64,000 nt of DNA from Apteryx mantelli (taxonomy: Eukaryota; Chordata; Aves; Apterygiformes; Apterygidae): assembly GCF_036417845.1 (NCBI RefSeq), contig NC_089990.1, forward strand, positions 2,430,001 through 2,494,000, written 5' to 3'. The stretch's first letter is position 1. Each line of letters begins with the position of its first letter. The position numbers were made by a program, and so were the translations under genes. Of the stretch, positions 48,738-61,006 are shown piece after piece. The notes beneath the pieces are model-generated. The model was not told the DNA's origin and did not search any database. It saw only the letters and a list, made by a program, of their open reading frames with translations.

Positions 48738-51700
48738 TTTGCAGCTCCACCGAGCTACAGGCTGCTTCCAACCATGTGCACGCAGTTATGCCAGTCTTGG
48801 CCAGCACCACCGTCTTCTCTCTCCGTCTGCTTGCGACGGCTCAAAGGGGGTGAAAGCCGTTTCGGGGAAGGCAGAGGGAGGCGGCAGCAATGGGAGCGTG
48901 TCCCAGGAGCCACGGTGGCCCCAGGCATGATGCCCCTTGGGGAACGTATAACCTTGCTGGGGCTGGAGACCCCTGGGCTGTTGAACCAGGACCAGCACCA
49001 CCTTCCTCCCCATCTTCTCATGGTCTTTAAAGATGGTCCCTTCTCCCCGCACCCTGCACGCACCGAAAGCCGACCGCTACTGCAGGCCTGGCCGGGGCTT
49101 GTGGGTGATGCTGGCGGACCCCAGCCTGCTGCACTAAGGTGCAAATTGGCCGGAGCTGGTTTGGAAGAAGTCCTCCCTCGGTCTCTGTGCCTGCTCCAGA
49201 GGCAACGGCACGGATGTGCGATCCCGAGCGGGACGGATGCAGCAGGCGGGACGGAACCGAGAGGGGCTTTTAAATGGGATCCACATTGGGGTTGCTGGCC
49301 TGCGGGTAACGCGCTTCCCCCCGCGAGGGCTGCTGAAAATCTGCTAACAAATTAATGGTCCGAAAGGTTAAGTGACAGCTCGGCAAACATGTGTCGGGGG
49401 GAAGGCACATGCCGGAGCGGTGCCCTCCTGACACGCGGCCCGGGGGGGCCGGGGCCGCGTCGAATCGCAGCCGCTGGGACCGGTCGCAGTAACCCGAAGC
49501 GAAGCAGCCTAACATGTGGCCGGCGGGGGGCTGCCGGGGGAGAAACAGCTCGTAAAAGGCAACGGAGCATCAGCCGAAATTCCTGCGCTGGAGGGAGCGC
49601 CGGCAACGCCCCGGCCCTCTCCCCACGGCCCCTGCTCGCTCCGGCCCCACGGTGCTCGGACGCTTTGGCCAGGAACTCAAAACTCGTGCCCAGGAGAGAG
49701 GATGGCAGGGCTGGATCCGTACGGGAATACTCAGCCTGATCCTTCTCCCACTGCTTTAAAAACTCCTGCTAACTTCAGGGGGCTTAGTGGAAACACGGGC
49801 CAATGGAGTAACATGCTATGTTTAACTACTCGGAAAAACGCACAGGATGTCACGATTTGGGGTGAAGATGTCCACAGAAATTATTGCTCTTGAGCTCCCC
49901 GAAATGTCCTGTTTTCTGGGAGAGCTCTCCGGACCACAGGAAAGCAAGGGACCTTCTCAGAGGGATTTTCCTCCAACAAACGTTGGTATTTTACTAGGAG
50001 AAACACTTCACCGATAACTTTAACAGACGTGTGCAAGACTAGAGCAGTGATGAGTTTCCTCAGTGCTCTCTGCTCTTCCTTCCTCCCCGGCGTGGAGCCG
50101 GAGGAAGGAGCTGCCCGGCCAGAGGACTCCGCAGCCCCGGAGCCGGCGCTGGGCTTCGCCACAGGCAGCCAACACAGTCATTTCCCAAAGGTCTCCGGTT
50201 ATAAAGCAATGCAAAGGCACTGTCAGCGCTCGGACGCTTTTTTGGCTGCCTGTCAGGCTCTGCCTGCACTGAAGCTCTTGGAAGAGCAGGAGGACTGAGC
50301 CCACCGTGGGAGAAGTCTGCTGCCGTGCTCTGTGTCGCACCGGGGTTTTATGCTATAGCATTTCAACGTTTGGTTAATGCTGTCTGCACCTGACGTTACC
50401 CCACAGCAGGGTCTCGGCCTTGACCGCCTCCGTTAGAGAATAAGCGAAAAGCAAATCCTGGATTCCCTCTAAAGCAGGGATCCTAGGGCAGGAAGTATTC
50501 ACATCCTGCTAACCACCAACTCCTGTGCAATAGCCTTCCCAAATTATTTTTAAGCTGACCCGTGATCTAAATCAAATGCTTTTTGCTGTCCAACTAATGT
50601 TCAATATATAAGGATAATTAATTATATTATTATATGTAAAGTTGTTGTTTCACAACATATCACAGAATTTTAGCTTTTTAATGCACCAAATAACTAGGAG
50701 ATAAAAGTTTGACCACTGTGAGTTATTAATATATCATAAATATTAACTTCTTGTTTAAGTGCTGCTACTAACAGCAAAACATCCGCAAAGACACCAGCTC
50801 ACAACAGGAGCGGTTAGCTGCGATAACCATCAACACATTGCTTTATCTATTTTGGGTAGTTCCCTAGTCCTTTTCACCATAGCATATAAGCGCCAGACTG
50901 TCCTTAACACACCTGTGTATTTTTCTGCCGAGGCCGGACCAGCTCTTCGGGCAGGTGACCCACGTGGAGCCGCTGGCTACGTCCGACTGCTCGTGGAGGA
51001 TGCAGCAGGTCTGAGCACCTCTGGATGAGCCAGGGGCAGGCACTGGCGGCACCCCTAGGAGAAAAGCCCAGAGGAAAACCAGTTTTGAGACCACCCCTTC
51101 ATGGGCTATCATAGGAGACAAAAAAAACTTCACTAATTTCTCTGTGAGATGCATTTCTGTGGATTTTCTGCTGATTTGAAAGAGCTGTAAGGGTGCACAT
51201 AGCCCTGCATTTACATGTCTTTCGGCACTTTCTGAATCGCATTTAGACAAGAAACCAAGACTACCACTCACCACGGCTGTTCCTTAGCCAGGCCAGAAGC
51301 AGCACAAGACACTGATGTTGCAACAGACACATCCCAATATCTCCTGTCCTGGTCAATAAGCAACTTCCAGAGCCGATCACTAATTTGCTGAGAGATGCTG
51401 CTTGCTGCTGTACGACACTGGCTTGAGGAACGCAAAGTCACACGAACTTTGCTTTATAGCGAAGTTTTACGATATGCTTTCATAAAAGCATCATGAAGCA
51501 TTGCTAGTCATTCCTCAGCAGGAATCCAACCACCCATCCTCTGGATGGCACTTACAGAATAAAGGTTAGATTTAAAGGAACGTGTTGCACGGGATTTTTT
51601 TTCCAGGACGTTCTAAACGACTCCGCTGCGAAACAGAGTTTAATTAGCACCTTCAGAATTGCAGCATAAATCTGGTCGGCGCGGGAAGGAAGTGAACTGT

Positions 51701-52644
51701 AGAGCAAGCTGTCAGCAGCTCGCTGTGATCTGACAGAGTCCAACAAATGCTTTCCACATTCTGACCCCGCGTGTCAATCAGCGGCCAGGGAGAAACCCCC
51801 CCTTCCTACACAACTGGCATCTGGTCAGCAAAAATCAACAGTCAGCTATAATTTTTACTAGCTGTCATTTATCATTATTTTGGAAGGAAAGAGACAGCAA
51901 GGCATTCTTCATCCTGAACATGCTGACTACTAGTTGTACCGGGCAGGGCGGAATTTAAGATGATAGGTGGGGATTTCCACAGGCACAAATGGGAATAAGG
52001 CTCGTAACTGTCTACGCCGTACCAAAAATAGTGGACCAATTTTAATCTCAATTATATCTCTAACTCGGAGGATAATTCAGAAGTGAGCTTCTAATATTTC
52101 AGTTCACTATAAAGAATAATATTCTATTTCCCCCCCCTGCCACCCCAAATGATTTTCATTTCATTTGGGCTAATCTCAACTTGAACGCGAGTTTTGGTGA
52201 TAGGCTAAAGGACATAAATGTGCTAAAGAAAATATACAAAAAGTTGTGTATAAATGTCTGGGTTAAGATCTATTGAGGAGTCCACTTAATTATATAGCTC
52301 CTTGGGACAAAAAACTGCATTTATCACAGTAAAAAAAAAAATGTGATAAATGACCTATTTCGTGTCTACTGCACTCAGAGCAGCAAGAAACATTTTCTCC
52401 CCTTGGAGCAAGCATGCTTCCAAGTTTACAAATTCCTGCAAACATCAACATGCATCCAGTTAAAATTTCCCTATGCACATTAGGGTCTCAGCTCTCTGAA
52501 CAGGTTTTCTTAGCAATATGTGCATCTGCTCAGAAACACTGTGCCTACCGAAATCTCTACTGAATTTTCTTATTATAGTTAACATATTTAAAATACACCA
52601 ACAGATCCAGTACTGAAAGTACAGTATTTTATCTTCCTCACATA

Positions 52645-52745
52645 CGTGTTCCTGGGCAACCTGCTCTAGGTGACCCTGCTTGAGCAGGTGTTTGGACCAT
52701 ATGACCTCCAGAGGTTCCTGCCAACCCCAAATATTCTGTGATATT
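52645..52745 (+). repeat. CR1 LINE 3' end fragment
   Basis: GGGCAACCTGCTCTAGGTGA, CCCTGCTTGAGCAGG, GACCATATGACCTCCAGAGG, TTCCTGCCAACCCC and ATTCTGTGATATT show the CR1 3' end with its terminal octamer-like repeat. It is a more diverged relative of the copy at 48.6 kb. Confidence 0.88.
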
Positions 52746-54240
52746 AGGATCCTGGGTACAGCAAATAATTTATATTTTTGCATGTAAACTATGCATAATT
52801 GTAAGTACTTTACTGGAGCCAAGTTCTTGAGCAAGTTTCAACCACGTTGTAAGTGGCTGGAAATCTTTGGCTTCACTGAGATTACATACACTGAATTTGG
52901 CTGAATTCGTCTATTTAACTTAGGTAGACATACGTACAAGATCAATGATCCTGAAGTACTTACAGGAAAATATAGGTAGGCATCACACCCCCATCGCTGA
53001 AACATGCTGACCTGCGGAAACCTTGTAAAGGCATCAAGGAGAGAAGCAGAGCGTGCTGGCTGCTTCGTTAAAATTGCACAGCAAGTTCTTCAAAACTGCT
53101 GTATTGCACATAGAGCTTTTCTGTCATCACCCACCCAGGGCGCCTGAAACGTCCCCTCCGCAGCACAGCACTCTTCATCCTCCCCGTGAGCACCGGCATT
53201 AAAAACATGTCAGCAACCCGTGCTTTGCTGCAGGACTTTCTTGTAGGAGCCCATCAAAGTGTTGACTTGGTAGAGAGTGATAGTCAAAGCACTGACTATC
53301 GTTGGTGATAAGCTCATGAGATCTGCCTTGGCAGAATCCGGGGAGGATTATTCACATCTTATGTGGCTTGTTACGCTGTGTGCCAAGCTCTGAGAAACAG
53401 TCGCTGATAAAAGAGGCAAACAGCAGGGTGAGATCACACGGCTCTGGACCACGCATCTGCCATCAATTTGGTGCTATCACTATGTCATATCTGAAGGGAG
53501 TGTTTACGTAAATGGATGGACTGTAAGCTCGGTGCGTATCTTATTACCATTCCCGGGACGAGCAGCTCAGCTTATAGGTGATGATAAAGTTCACTTGTGA
53601 CTAATGAGGGCCTTTTCGTTCTAATAATTAAGATCCTATGTTTGCAAATGATGCCTTTCATTTATTTATTTCTGTCATCCTGACAACTGTTTGGATGTCT
53701 GTATTACCATAAAGCTACTACCAACACAGGTTGTGGAGATGAAAAAAAACTGCAAAAATCTAGCTATTCTTTATTTGGGGGAAACACAGCCTTTCTTAGG
53801 CTTTCAGTCTTATTATTGTGTTAACAATAAATTGCTTTAAGAATGAATATTTTGAAAAAGAGTATCTGAGGAATATTTGCACTTTTAGAAGACTGACCTT
53901 AATCTCCTATCATTCTGATGACAAAGGAAATCAGCTGCTTTTTAAATTAACATTGATATTTAAAAATATACCATATTTATCACTTATATGATACACTTAT
54001 GATCACTTCCATGAGATGCTAGCAATTTAAAGATACGTTTTAATGAATAGATTGCAAGCATCATATTTATTGAACACCCAAGTCTATGAAGCTTTAGCAA
54101 ATTATCAAATGTAAAAAAGAAAACAAATGATGAAAGACAACCCATAGAATCACATCAAAATGTTTTAGCCATAATTCTCTTTTTGGAGGGGAATAGACAC
54201 AACAGGCCAAGAAAGGGCACACACAGCCTAACACCAGGAC

Positions 54241-54580
54241 TGACACTGTTCGATACCTTCGTTAGCAGCTTGGATGACAAGGCTCCTCCGCAAACCTCCG
54301 GCACTGACCCAGGGAAGGGTGGTTGACACAGCACCCAGCAGAGGTTCGTCTCCAAGGGCCGTTGGTAACCTGGAGCCAAGAGAAACCTGATGAAATTCAG
54401 CAAGGAGCAGTGCGAGGTTCTGCGAGGGCAGGATAAGCCCCTGCCCTGCTCCGGGCTGCGGAGCAGCAGGCAAGCCACAGAGCCACAGGAAGGACCTGGG
54501 GATTCTGGCAAACGCCAGGCTGAACGCGAGCCAACAGGGCGCTCACCCCAAGGTCCCATCCAACCAGCTTTCTATGATAT
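54241..54580 (+). repeat. Older CR1 LINE fragment with internal deletion
   Basis: GTTCGATACCTTCGTTAGCA, GGTAACCTGGAGCC, AACCTGATGAAATTCAGCAA, GGAGCAGTGCGAGGTTCTGC and GGAAGGACCTGGGGATTCTG follow the order of the last part of CR1 ORF2. The end, AAGGTCCCATCCAACCAGC then TTCTATGATAT, matches the CR1 terminus, with part of the 3' region missing. It is broken by stops and frameshifts. Confidence 0.7.
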
Positions 54581-57377
54581 AAAAAAATAACAGCAACAAA
54601 GCCAAATCAGCTTCATACAAATTATAAGCATCTTTGAACTTTTATCAGAGATTTAATCCTTCCCCTCAACTGAACCCGAATGGAAGAACGTCAATGCTAG
54701 GATGCCATTTGGGTTGCAGTAAGATTCAATCATTAAAAAAAAAATTCCTTGGGTGGAAAGAAGGTAGATTCTGGAGGTAAAAATCTACATATATATGCTT
54801 CAAAGGGCAAAATACTGATTTTTCTGCATTTTCCAGCTATTTTTTTAATGTATTACTAGATACTTTAGGGATAGAAAGGTTCTTTCAGTTTATGTGTTTT
54901 ACCTACTTTCAGCTGTCTGCTAGTAGAAGTTCCTGTAGGTTATAGTTGTCCCTCCAAAAGAAGTGAAAGATGCACAAAGAAATGACCCTTTTCTGCACTG
55001 TGGGTTTTTTCCTTTTGCTGTAGAAATTATTTCTTTGTTACTTAATCATCTGTAATTATCTCCTGGAGTAAATTCTGTTGGTGCATCAATTTTCAAACAC
55101 AACATTCATTTTTATCAGTCATGTTTATTTAATTTTAGCTGATTAGCACAGAACCTAACAAGTGGCTTAGACTAACAGTATGTCACTGCTGAAGTATTTT
55201 GTAGGTAACAAGAAGACATGGAATAGCGCACATGTTGCTTTGTCTGCATTAATCTATTTACATTGTAATTCTTCAACTGTTTTTAATGGCTGGTTCAGCT
55301 GGAAGCAATTAGTTGTCTAAATTAAAGCCACATTTCTCACTTTGTGGACTGGAAAGGTTTTTAGTTGTTGTCTTTTCGTTGCTTTTTGTTTTTCAAATCA
55401 AGATAGATATCATTTAAAAATGCATGAAATCTTATTGAGGGGATTGATTCTGGTGCTTGGATCTGTGTTCCCATTTATTCGTTTTTTAAGCCAAATACTT
55501 GGATGGGCCACAGAAGGGGTGTATTTGAAGTTGAACTCTGCAGTGCAGCTGTCAACACAGCATTGTCTAGTATTGCAGAGACAAAATTTAGCTGGACATA
55601 AGCACCAGAGTTTCAAATGGAAACCTTGGGGCTGTTGAAGAAAGAATTGCCTTCTGTGAAAGAAGAGACAGAAAGGAAAGGGCAGAAATCACTGCTAGAC
55701 ACAGTTCACAAGTCTGAGGAGTTCTTAAATGCACTGAGTAGCTACTCAGCTACAAGCTAGTTAAAATAACAAATATGTTTGATTGTACTATGCACAAAGT
55801 AGTTCAGGTAAAAACTCACAACAGAACTTTAGCTAGTGCCCAAGGGTCCCGGGGGAATTCTATGTTTGTACAAGCTGAGAGTTTTGCCCTCTTCTTTTTG
55901 CTGCTTTACATGGAAAAGAAAAACAACAACAACAACACAAAAACACATTTGCAAATCAGTCATGAAACTCTTGGAATGATACCTGGCATATCTCCAGGAC
56001 TTGTCAACATGAGCAGTTTGATGGTGCTTGTCCCATTACTTCTGATCTTCATGACTGAGGTTTTCTAGGTCCGGCCCAACACCAGGCTCTTCTCCTAACA
56101 CTTCCCACTACAGCAAGATATAAAATACTCGAAGTCTCACAAGAGCACCTGTCCTGAGATTTTCAGCTCAGCTATGAAGACTCAGAAAGCAAGACAAGCT
56201 ATGGGATATTGCAGTCTAATGTTTCCTAAGGGATTAGTACCCTGTGTGAGGCTAGAATAAATCATTTCCTGTGCCAGAGTCTCCACTGGGAATTATTTCT
56301 CTGCAAAGACAGTGTGGGGTCAGTGCTCAGATTCATTCACAACGGCAATGGCGCTGCAACCTTCTTGCTGCATAAACCCCAGGGATTTAGATGAACCTTT
56401 GCATATTTGAAACTCATGGGAGCCTTCCAACTGGTTTCAATCACAGCTGCATTAAGATCAGACTGAAGCTGTCAGGAATTCCATTCTAGGATAAGATACA
56501 TTCCTGATATGCAGATATGGGATCGTGCAAGATGACATTCAGCCAGAACTGTGTCTTCCTAATGGCACATTCATGATCTCTCTTGTTAAGTATCAAATCA
56601 GACCTGCTTGGCCTTGTACCTTCCTAGAGCAATGTATCAGTGCTGCAAGGTGACATCTACCTTTTGGGAAGAGATGATGTCTTTAACCCTGGAAAAAAAA
56701 AAAAAAAACACCCAAAGTTAAACAATTTCCCAGGCCTCATGGAAAAATATGGGATAAATAGAAGAAGATTTGGTCAAGGACATAGCATCAGCTGAACTCA
56801 CCTATTCGCTAGCAATAAACTGAGTCTATTCCGACTGTACTGCTTGGTGTGCCTGAGAGTGATGTTCATCGCAGGGGCCCTGAGCAGGGCACAGGGGCTC
56901 AGTCCTGCACCCCAGTATGAGACCAAACTTGCTGCTCCGTTGATATGTTCTTACCTCACTCAGCCTATTCAAATAGGGTGGCAGGGACCCCCACTTCTGG
57001 AGACGGCTGGAAGAAGAGGGTCTCTCACCTGCACAGGAGGAAAGAGCTTTAGCTCCTCATATGGCCACATTTTGTCCTTCTTCACGTTCATCCCCCCTAA
57101 ACTGAGCTCATATTCAGGGTTCAGCTGTGCCAGCACTGGAGAGCAACTTTTTAAAACTCATATAAAGAACCCCAGTTTCACATGGATTAAGTTACATATA
57201 TCTTCGCAGGGTCAAACTCCTGAATGAAAGTGTGTATCGTTTCATAGTCATAGACACTGAGAACTTTAAATAGTTTAGAGTCAGCACAATTTAACAGAGA
57301 ATTAAAATCCTCTGGAGAAATCTGCAGGATGGTTAAAGAAAAGGAAGAGAAAGCTACAGAAAAGATAGCATTTTACT

Positions 57378-57420
57378 CCAGCTTTATAATTTTTTTTTTT
57401 TTTTTTTACCAGCTTTATAA
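57378..57420 (-). repeat. T18 tract flanked by a 12-bp direct repeat
   Basis: CCAGCTTTATAA occurs at 57378-57389 and again at 57409-57420, flanking T18 at 57390-57407 plus one A. The arrangement is that of a bare poly(A) tail inserted on the minus strand with a target-site duplication. Slippage could also make it. Confidence 0.6.
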
Positions 57421-58610
57421 ATTTTAGGATAATGAAAGAGAAACATCCTGATTTTTTCATGCAAATTCTAAAGGTCTTTTTCAACTGCTCCGTCCTGGTC
57501 AGACTAACGATTACCAGACTGCTGTGAGTAAAGCAGGGACCCTGTGCCAATACCATGTTAAGTAACTGAAGGAAAAGATAAGCAAAGAATTGAACATCCA
57601 GAGAGAGTAGACAATAAAATCATACATTATAAGTCCCACCACACCTGGAAGCCACCGCTCAGGGCAATCTTCTGCAGTTTGAAGGAAAGAAAGCATCCTG
57701 CACCATTAATGCTGTAGGTTTTGCAGGGAACAGAATTAGTTTCAAATATTGCAGCCTGAGCTTCAGTACTCTCTGAATGCTTAGCTTGATGCCTGGATTT
57801 GTTTGCATGCATCTAACAGTTTAATCAGGAGGATTCCTTTAAAGATTAAAATGTGTGTGTATTCCCAGAGCTGGAAAAAAATTAGGTTCCACAATCTCAC
57901 ACTTTGTCCAAAAAACCCAACCAACCAAACAAAAAAACCCCTTTCATCTAAGACTTTACATTTGAGAAATTGCAAAGTTTTAAAATAAGCCTTTGCTTGT
58001 TTTTATTGACAATCAAACTTGGATTTTAAAAATGGAAATCTCATAGAAATTCAATTTGATATAAACATTTGCACTTATTTTATCTGTTATCCAAAACACC
58101 TTCAGCTTAATTCCTTATAACATCTACCTCCTTTTTACAGTATTAAAAATGCATCTCCAGGGGCTGAACAAACAATAGAAATATCTGGTATGATTTAGGA
58201 AAAGATAAGGGAAAATACTAGAACATAGAAAGACGACAGATAGGTGAAATACTGAAGTATCAGTTTCTGATACCCTTTACTTGAAAAGTAATTTCATTGT
58301 CTGTAGTAGGACTCTTACTAACTAAAGCACAATTTAAGCATGTCTGCGCAAAATATATCTTTCCTGTTTTTATATAGACAGACAGGCAGGCCAAATAATC
58401 TACGTGAGTAAATTATAAATTGATTGGAAAAAGAAAAAAAAAAAATCTATGTGCCCAGAACTCTGTACTGTTTTGCCTATAAATAATTGCAGGATGCTGA
58501 TTAAAGAAATGGAAGAGGTGCTGCTGTACTATCCTTTTTATGAGGCCAAAGAAAGCAAAACCCCCGTGTCCTACATCAGCTTCAGAATATCCCGTAACGT
58601 GGTAGTCAGA

Positions 58611-58693
58611 GCACTTGCCTGGAAAGGTGGATATGGGAGAGGAAATCCCCTGTGGTAAGCAGGGCTTTGAATTGCAGTCTCCCATGCAAGTGC
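58611..58693. repeat. Hairpin-forming ancient repeat (MITE- or SINE-like)
   Basis: GCACTTGC at 58611-58618 pairs with GCAAGTGC at 58686-58693, and ATGGGAGA at 58633-58640 with TCTCCCAT at 58678-58685. The wording GTAGTCAGAGCACTTGCCTG and CAGGGCTTTGAATTGCAGTC resembles a dispersed amniote repeat that I cannot name. A 69-residue plus-strand frame over it is not considered a gene. Confidence 0.4.
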
Positions 58694-58908
58694 CTCCAAG
58701 CGCTATTGGAGAAGTTTCAGTATAGGCTTTGTTAAACTCAAAATGTATTTCCTTTTCATTTCAGCAATAATAATAATTTTTTTAAATGAAAAAAAATCAC
58801 ATTTGGTATAGTCCAAACTGAATCTTCATTTAGCTCAGCATGCAAATCAAATAAATCATGCATTTGCACAGACTCACTCCTGCGGAAGCAATCATCCAGT
58901 ACTTCTGC

Positions 58909-58931
58909 AAAAAAAAAAAAAAAAAAAAAAA
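58909..58931. repeat. Poly(A) tract, A23
   Basis: This is an uninterrupted run of 23 A residues in single-copy AT-rich DNA, with no recognisable element next to it and no clear flanking duplication. Confidence 0.9.
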
Positions 58932-60960
58932 GGTGAAATGACTGCTAACCCCCGTTTGCTCCTCTTCCACCCCTCTTCCTACTCACCCCCAATAAAGGAA
59001 GACAGCAGCCCTAACCAAGAGCTTTCTGCCTTTATCAGTTTGTCACAACCTTAAAGTCCCTCAAATACTTTTTGTGTATTTAATTATCCTATCTATAGCA
59101 TCTGTACCTCATTACATGCTCTAGCTGGATGGTGCGTGGAGTCAGGTTGCAACGAGGCAAAGGTCAGAGTAACCTCCAGCCTGTACTTTGTGATAGGTTG
59201 ATTATTCAGATAACAACCAACCATCCAAACCACTGAGCACTTCTCTGGGGCTACAGACAGGAACCCTATCACTATATCAAAATAAAAGAAGATAGCTAAA
59301 TCCCACTGGCTGCCCACTACCTTGAATATCTGAAAAATAAAAAGCAACCAGATGTTATTTCTTACAGCTTGGTGCCCTGATGCAGGGCTGGTACGTCACA
59401 GTAGCCTCCTTACTTTGCCACGTCTTGCTTTTAATATACTGCCCGGCATTAAACAAGCAGTTTAGAAGCATCCTATATCAGTTCTGCAAAACAGAGCTTA
59501 AATGATTTACTGTCAGATTCTTTCAGCTCCTGTTAGACTCCTGTTTTTCTTTCATGTTTGGTAGCAGAGGTCAGCAGCGGTAGGAGATGCATGCTTTCAC
59601 TTTGTCTCACATTTGCTGCTGTCATTCCAGTCCTGCTCAGGTCCCTGCAGAGCAACAGGATGTGTTCATGCTCACAGACTTATATGCTAATTGATTTTAG
59701 GGAGCCCATTCATCAGCTTAATTTAGTAGATCACCCACCAGGTTTGCTGTTCACTGTCAAAGGTAATTCAATTAAAACTCCAGAAGTGTGACTAACTATT
59801 CAATGTTAAATATGTTTACCAGCTGTGTTGCTGTATCTTCTCCATCCTATTGTGTCTGTGAACAAGCCCTAGCATGATGTGACTGAGCCACATACCTTGG
59901 CAAATAAATATATAAAACAGTTTTGCAGCAATGACAAAAATAAGTGCAAATGCCTTCTGCAGTATGAAATGTAGACATTTGCATGTCATTGAACAGCTTC
60001 AGCAAAGAAAAAAGCCTCAAAAGTGTTAAAAGTCAGCAACAGTTAAAAAGGTTTAATTAACTCTGTACATTTATACTTTAATATAACTGTCAAAAGAATC
60101 AAATTCATATTTTCAAATCCAATGATAATGTGGGATCTCCCCACTCATTCTTTTAAACACCTAGTTTCACATTAGTCATTAGTCCACAATTCATAATAAA
60201 GCCATCCAATATGATTTTATCCTATCAGTGAATCTGCCTGTAAATCAGGCAGACATTAAAGCACTTGTGAAAAGATGTTTCAATTAAATAAGGGGGAAAA
60301 ACCGTCTTGCTGACTTCCTCCGGGCTGACAAACTGTGTTTTGACACTTCTTGTCTGTTGGCATCATTCATATGTGATTTGGTAGTAATTAAGCATATTGT
60401 TAGTGATCTCATTGTAGGCCACGGGACAAAATGGTGTGTCTGCTTAACAGATTAAAGAAAAACATTTTCTGAAAAGCACAGGTAAACAAGACACACATTC
60501 TCTAACCTTTCACCTCTGAAGAGCAAGGTTCACATCCCTCTAGATCACAAATAAATAGGAAACTCTACTCTCTCGACTCATGCTACTCGAGATTCTACAT
60601 TCATTACTAGATGTTACACAGCCTAACAGAATTGTCAGTCACTGTTCGTTAAGAGATGTTAGAGGATGAGAAGAACATAGGCTTGCAATGGGTGGTTAGA
60701 AGAGGTGCATAAGAAACTTCTAAAATCACTACCTGTACAGACACCGGGATGTATTTATTTTCAGCGACTTCCTAAAATTGTTCTTTTAATTAGGCACTGA
60801 AATGCTGAGTATCTAAATAGCTTCTATTACATGGGTCCCATTTTGTGAACTTATTTCATAAGAGTCAAACCTCAGACCAAGCAAAGACTTTCTGATTTCC
60901 ATGCGACTACAGAACATGAAGGAGATCCAGCGACTCGGCAAACCACCAACCTTCCTGCAT

Positions 60961-60963
<3 letters not shown>

Positions 60964-61003
<40 letters not shown>
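60964..61003. repeat. Poly(T) tract, T40
   Basis: Forty consecutive T residues form the longest homopolymer in the window. No target-site duplication beyond GACT/GACT and no poly(A) signal on the minus strand was found, so a retrotransposed origin is unproven. The length could be affected by sequencing. Confidence 0.85.

Positions 61004-61006
<3 letters not shown>

Noticed and set aside
48585-54580. CR1 fragments as possible active elements
   Set aside because: All copies are 5'-truncated and mutated with no intact reading frame.
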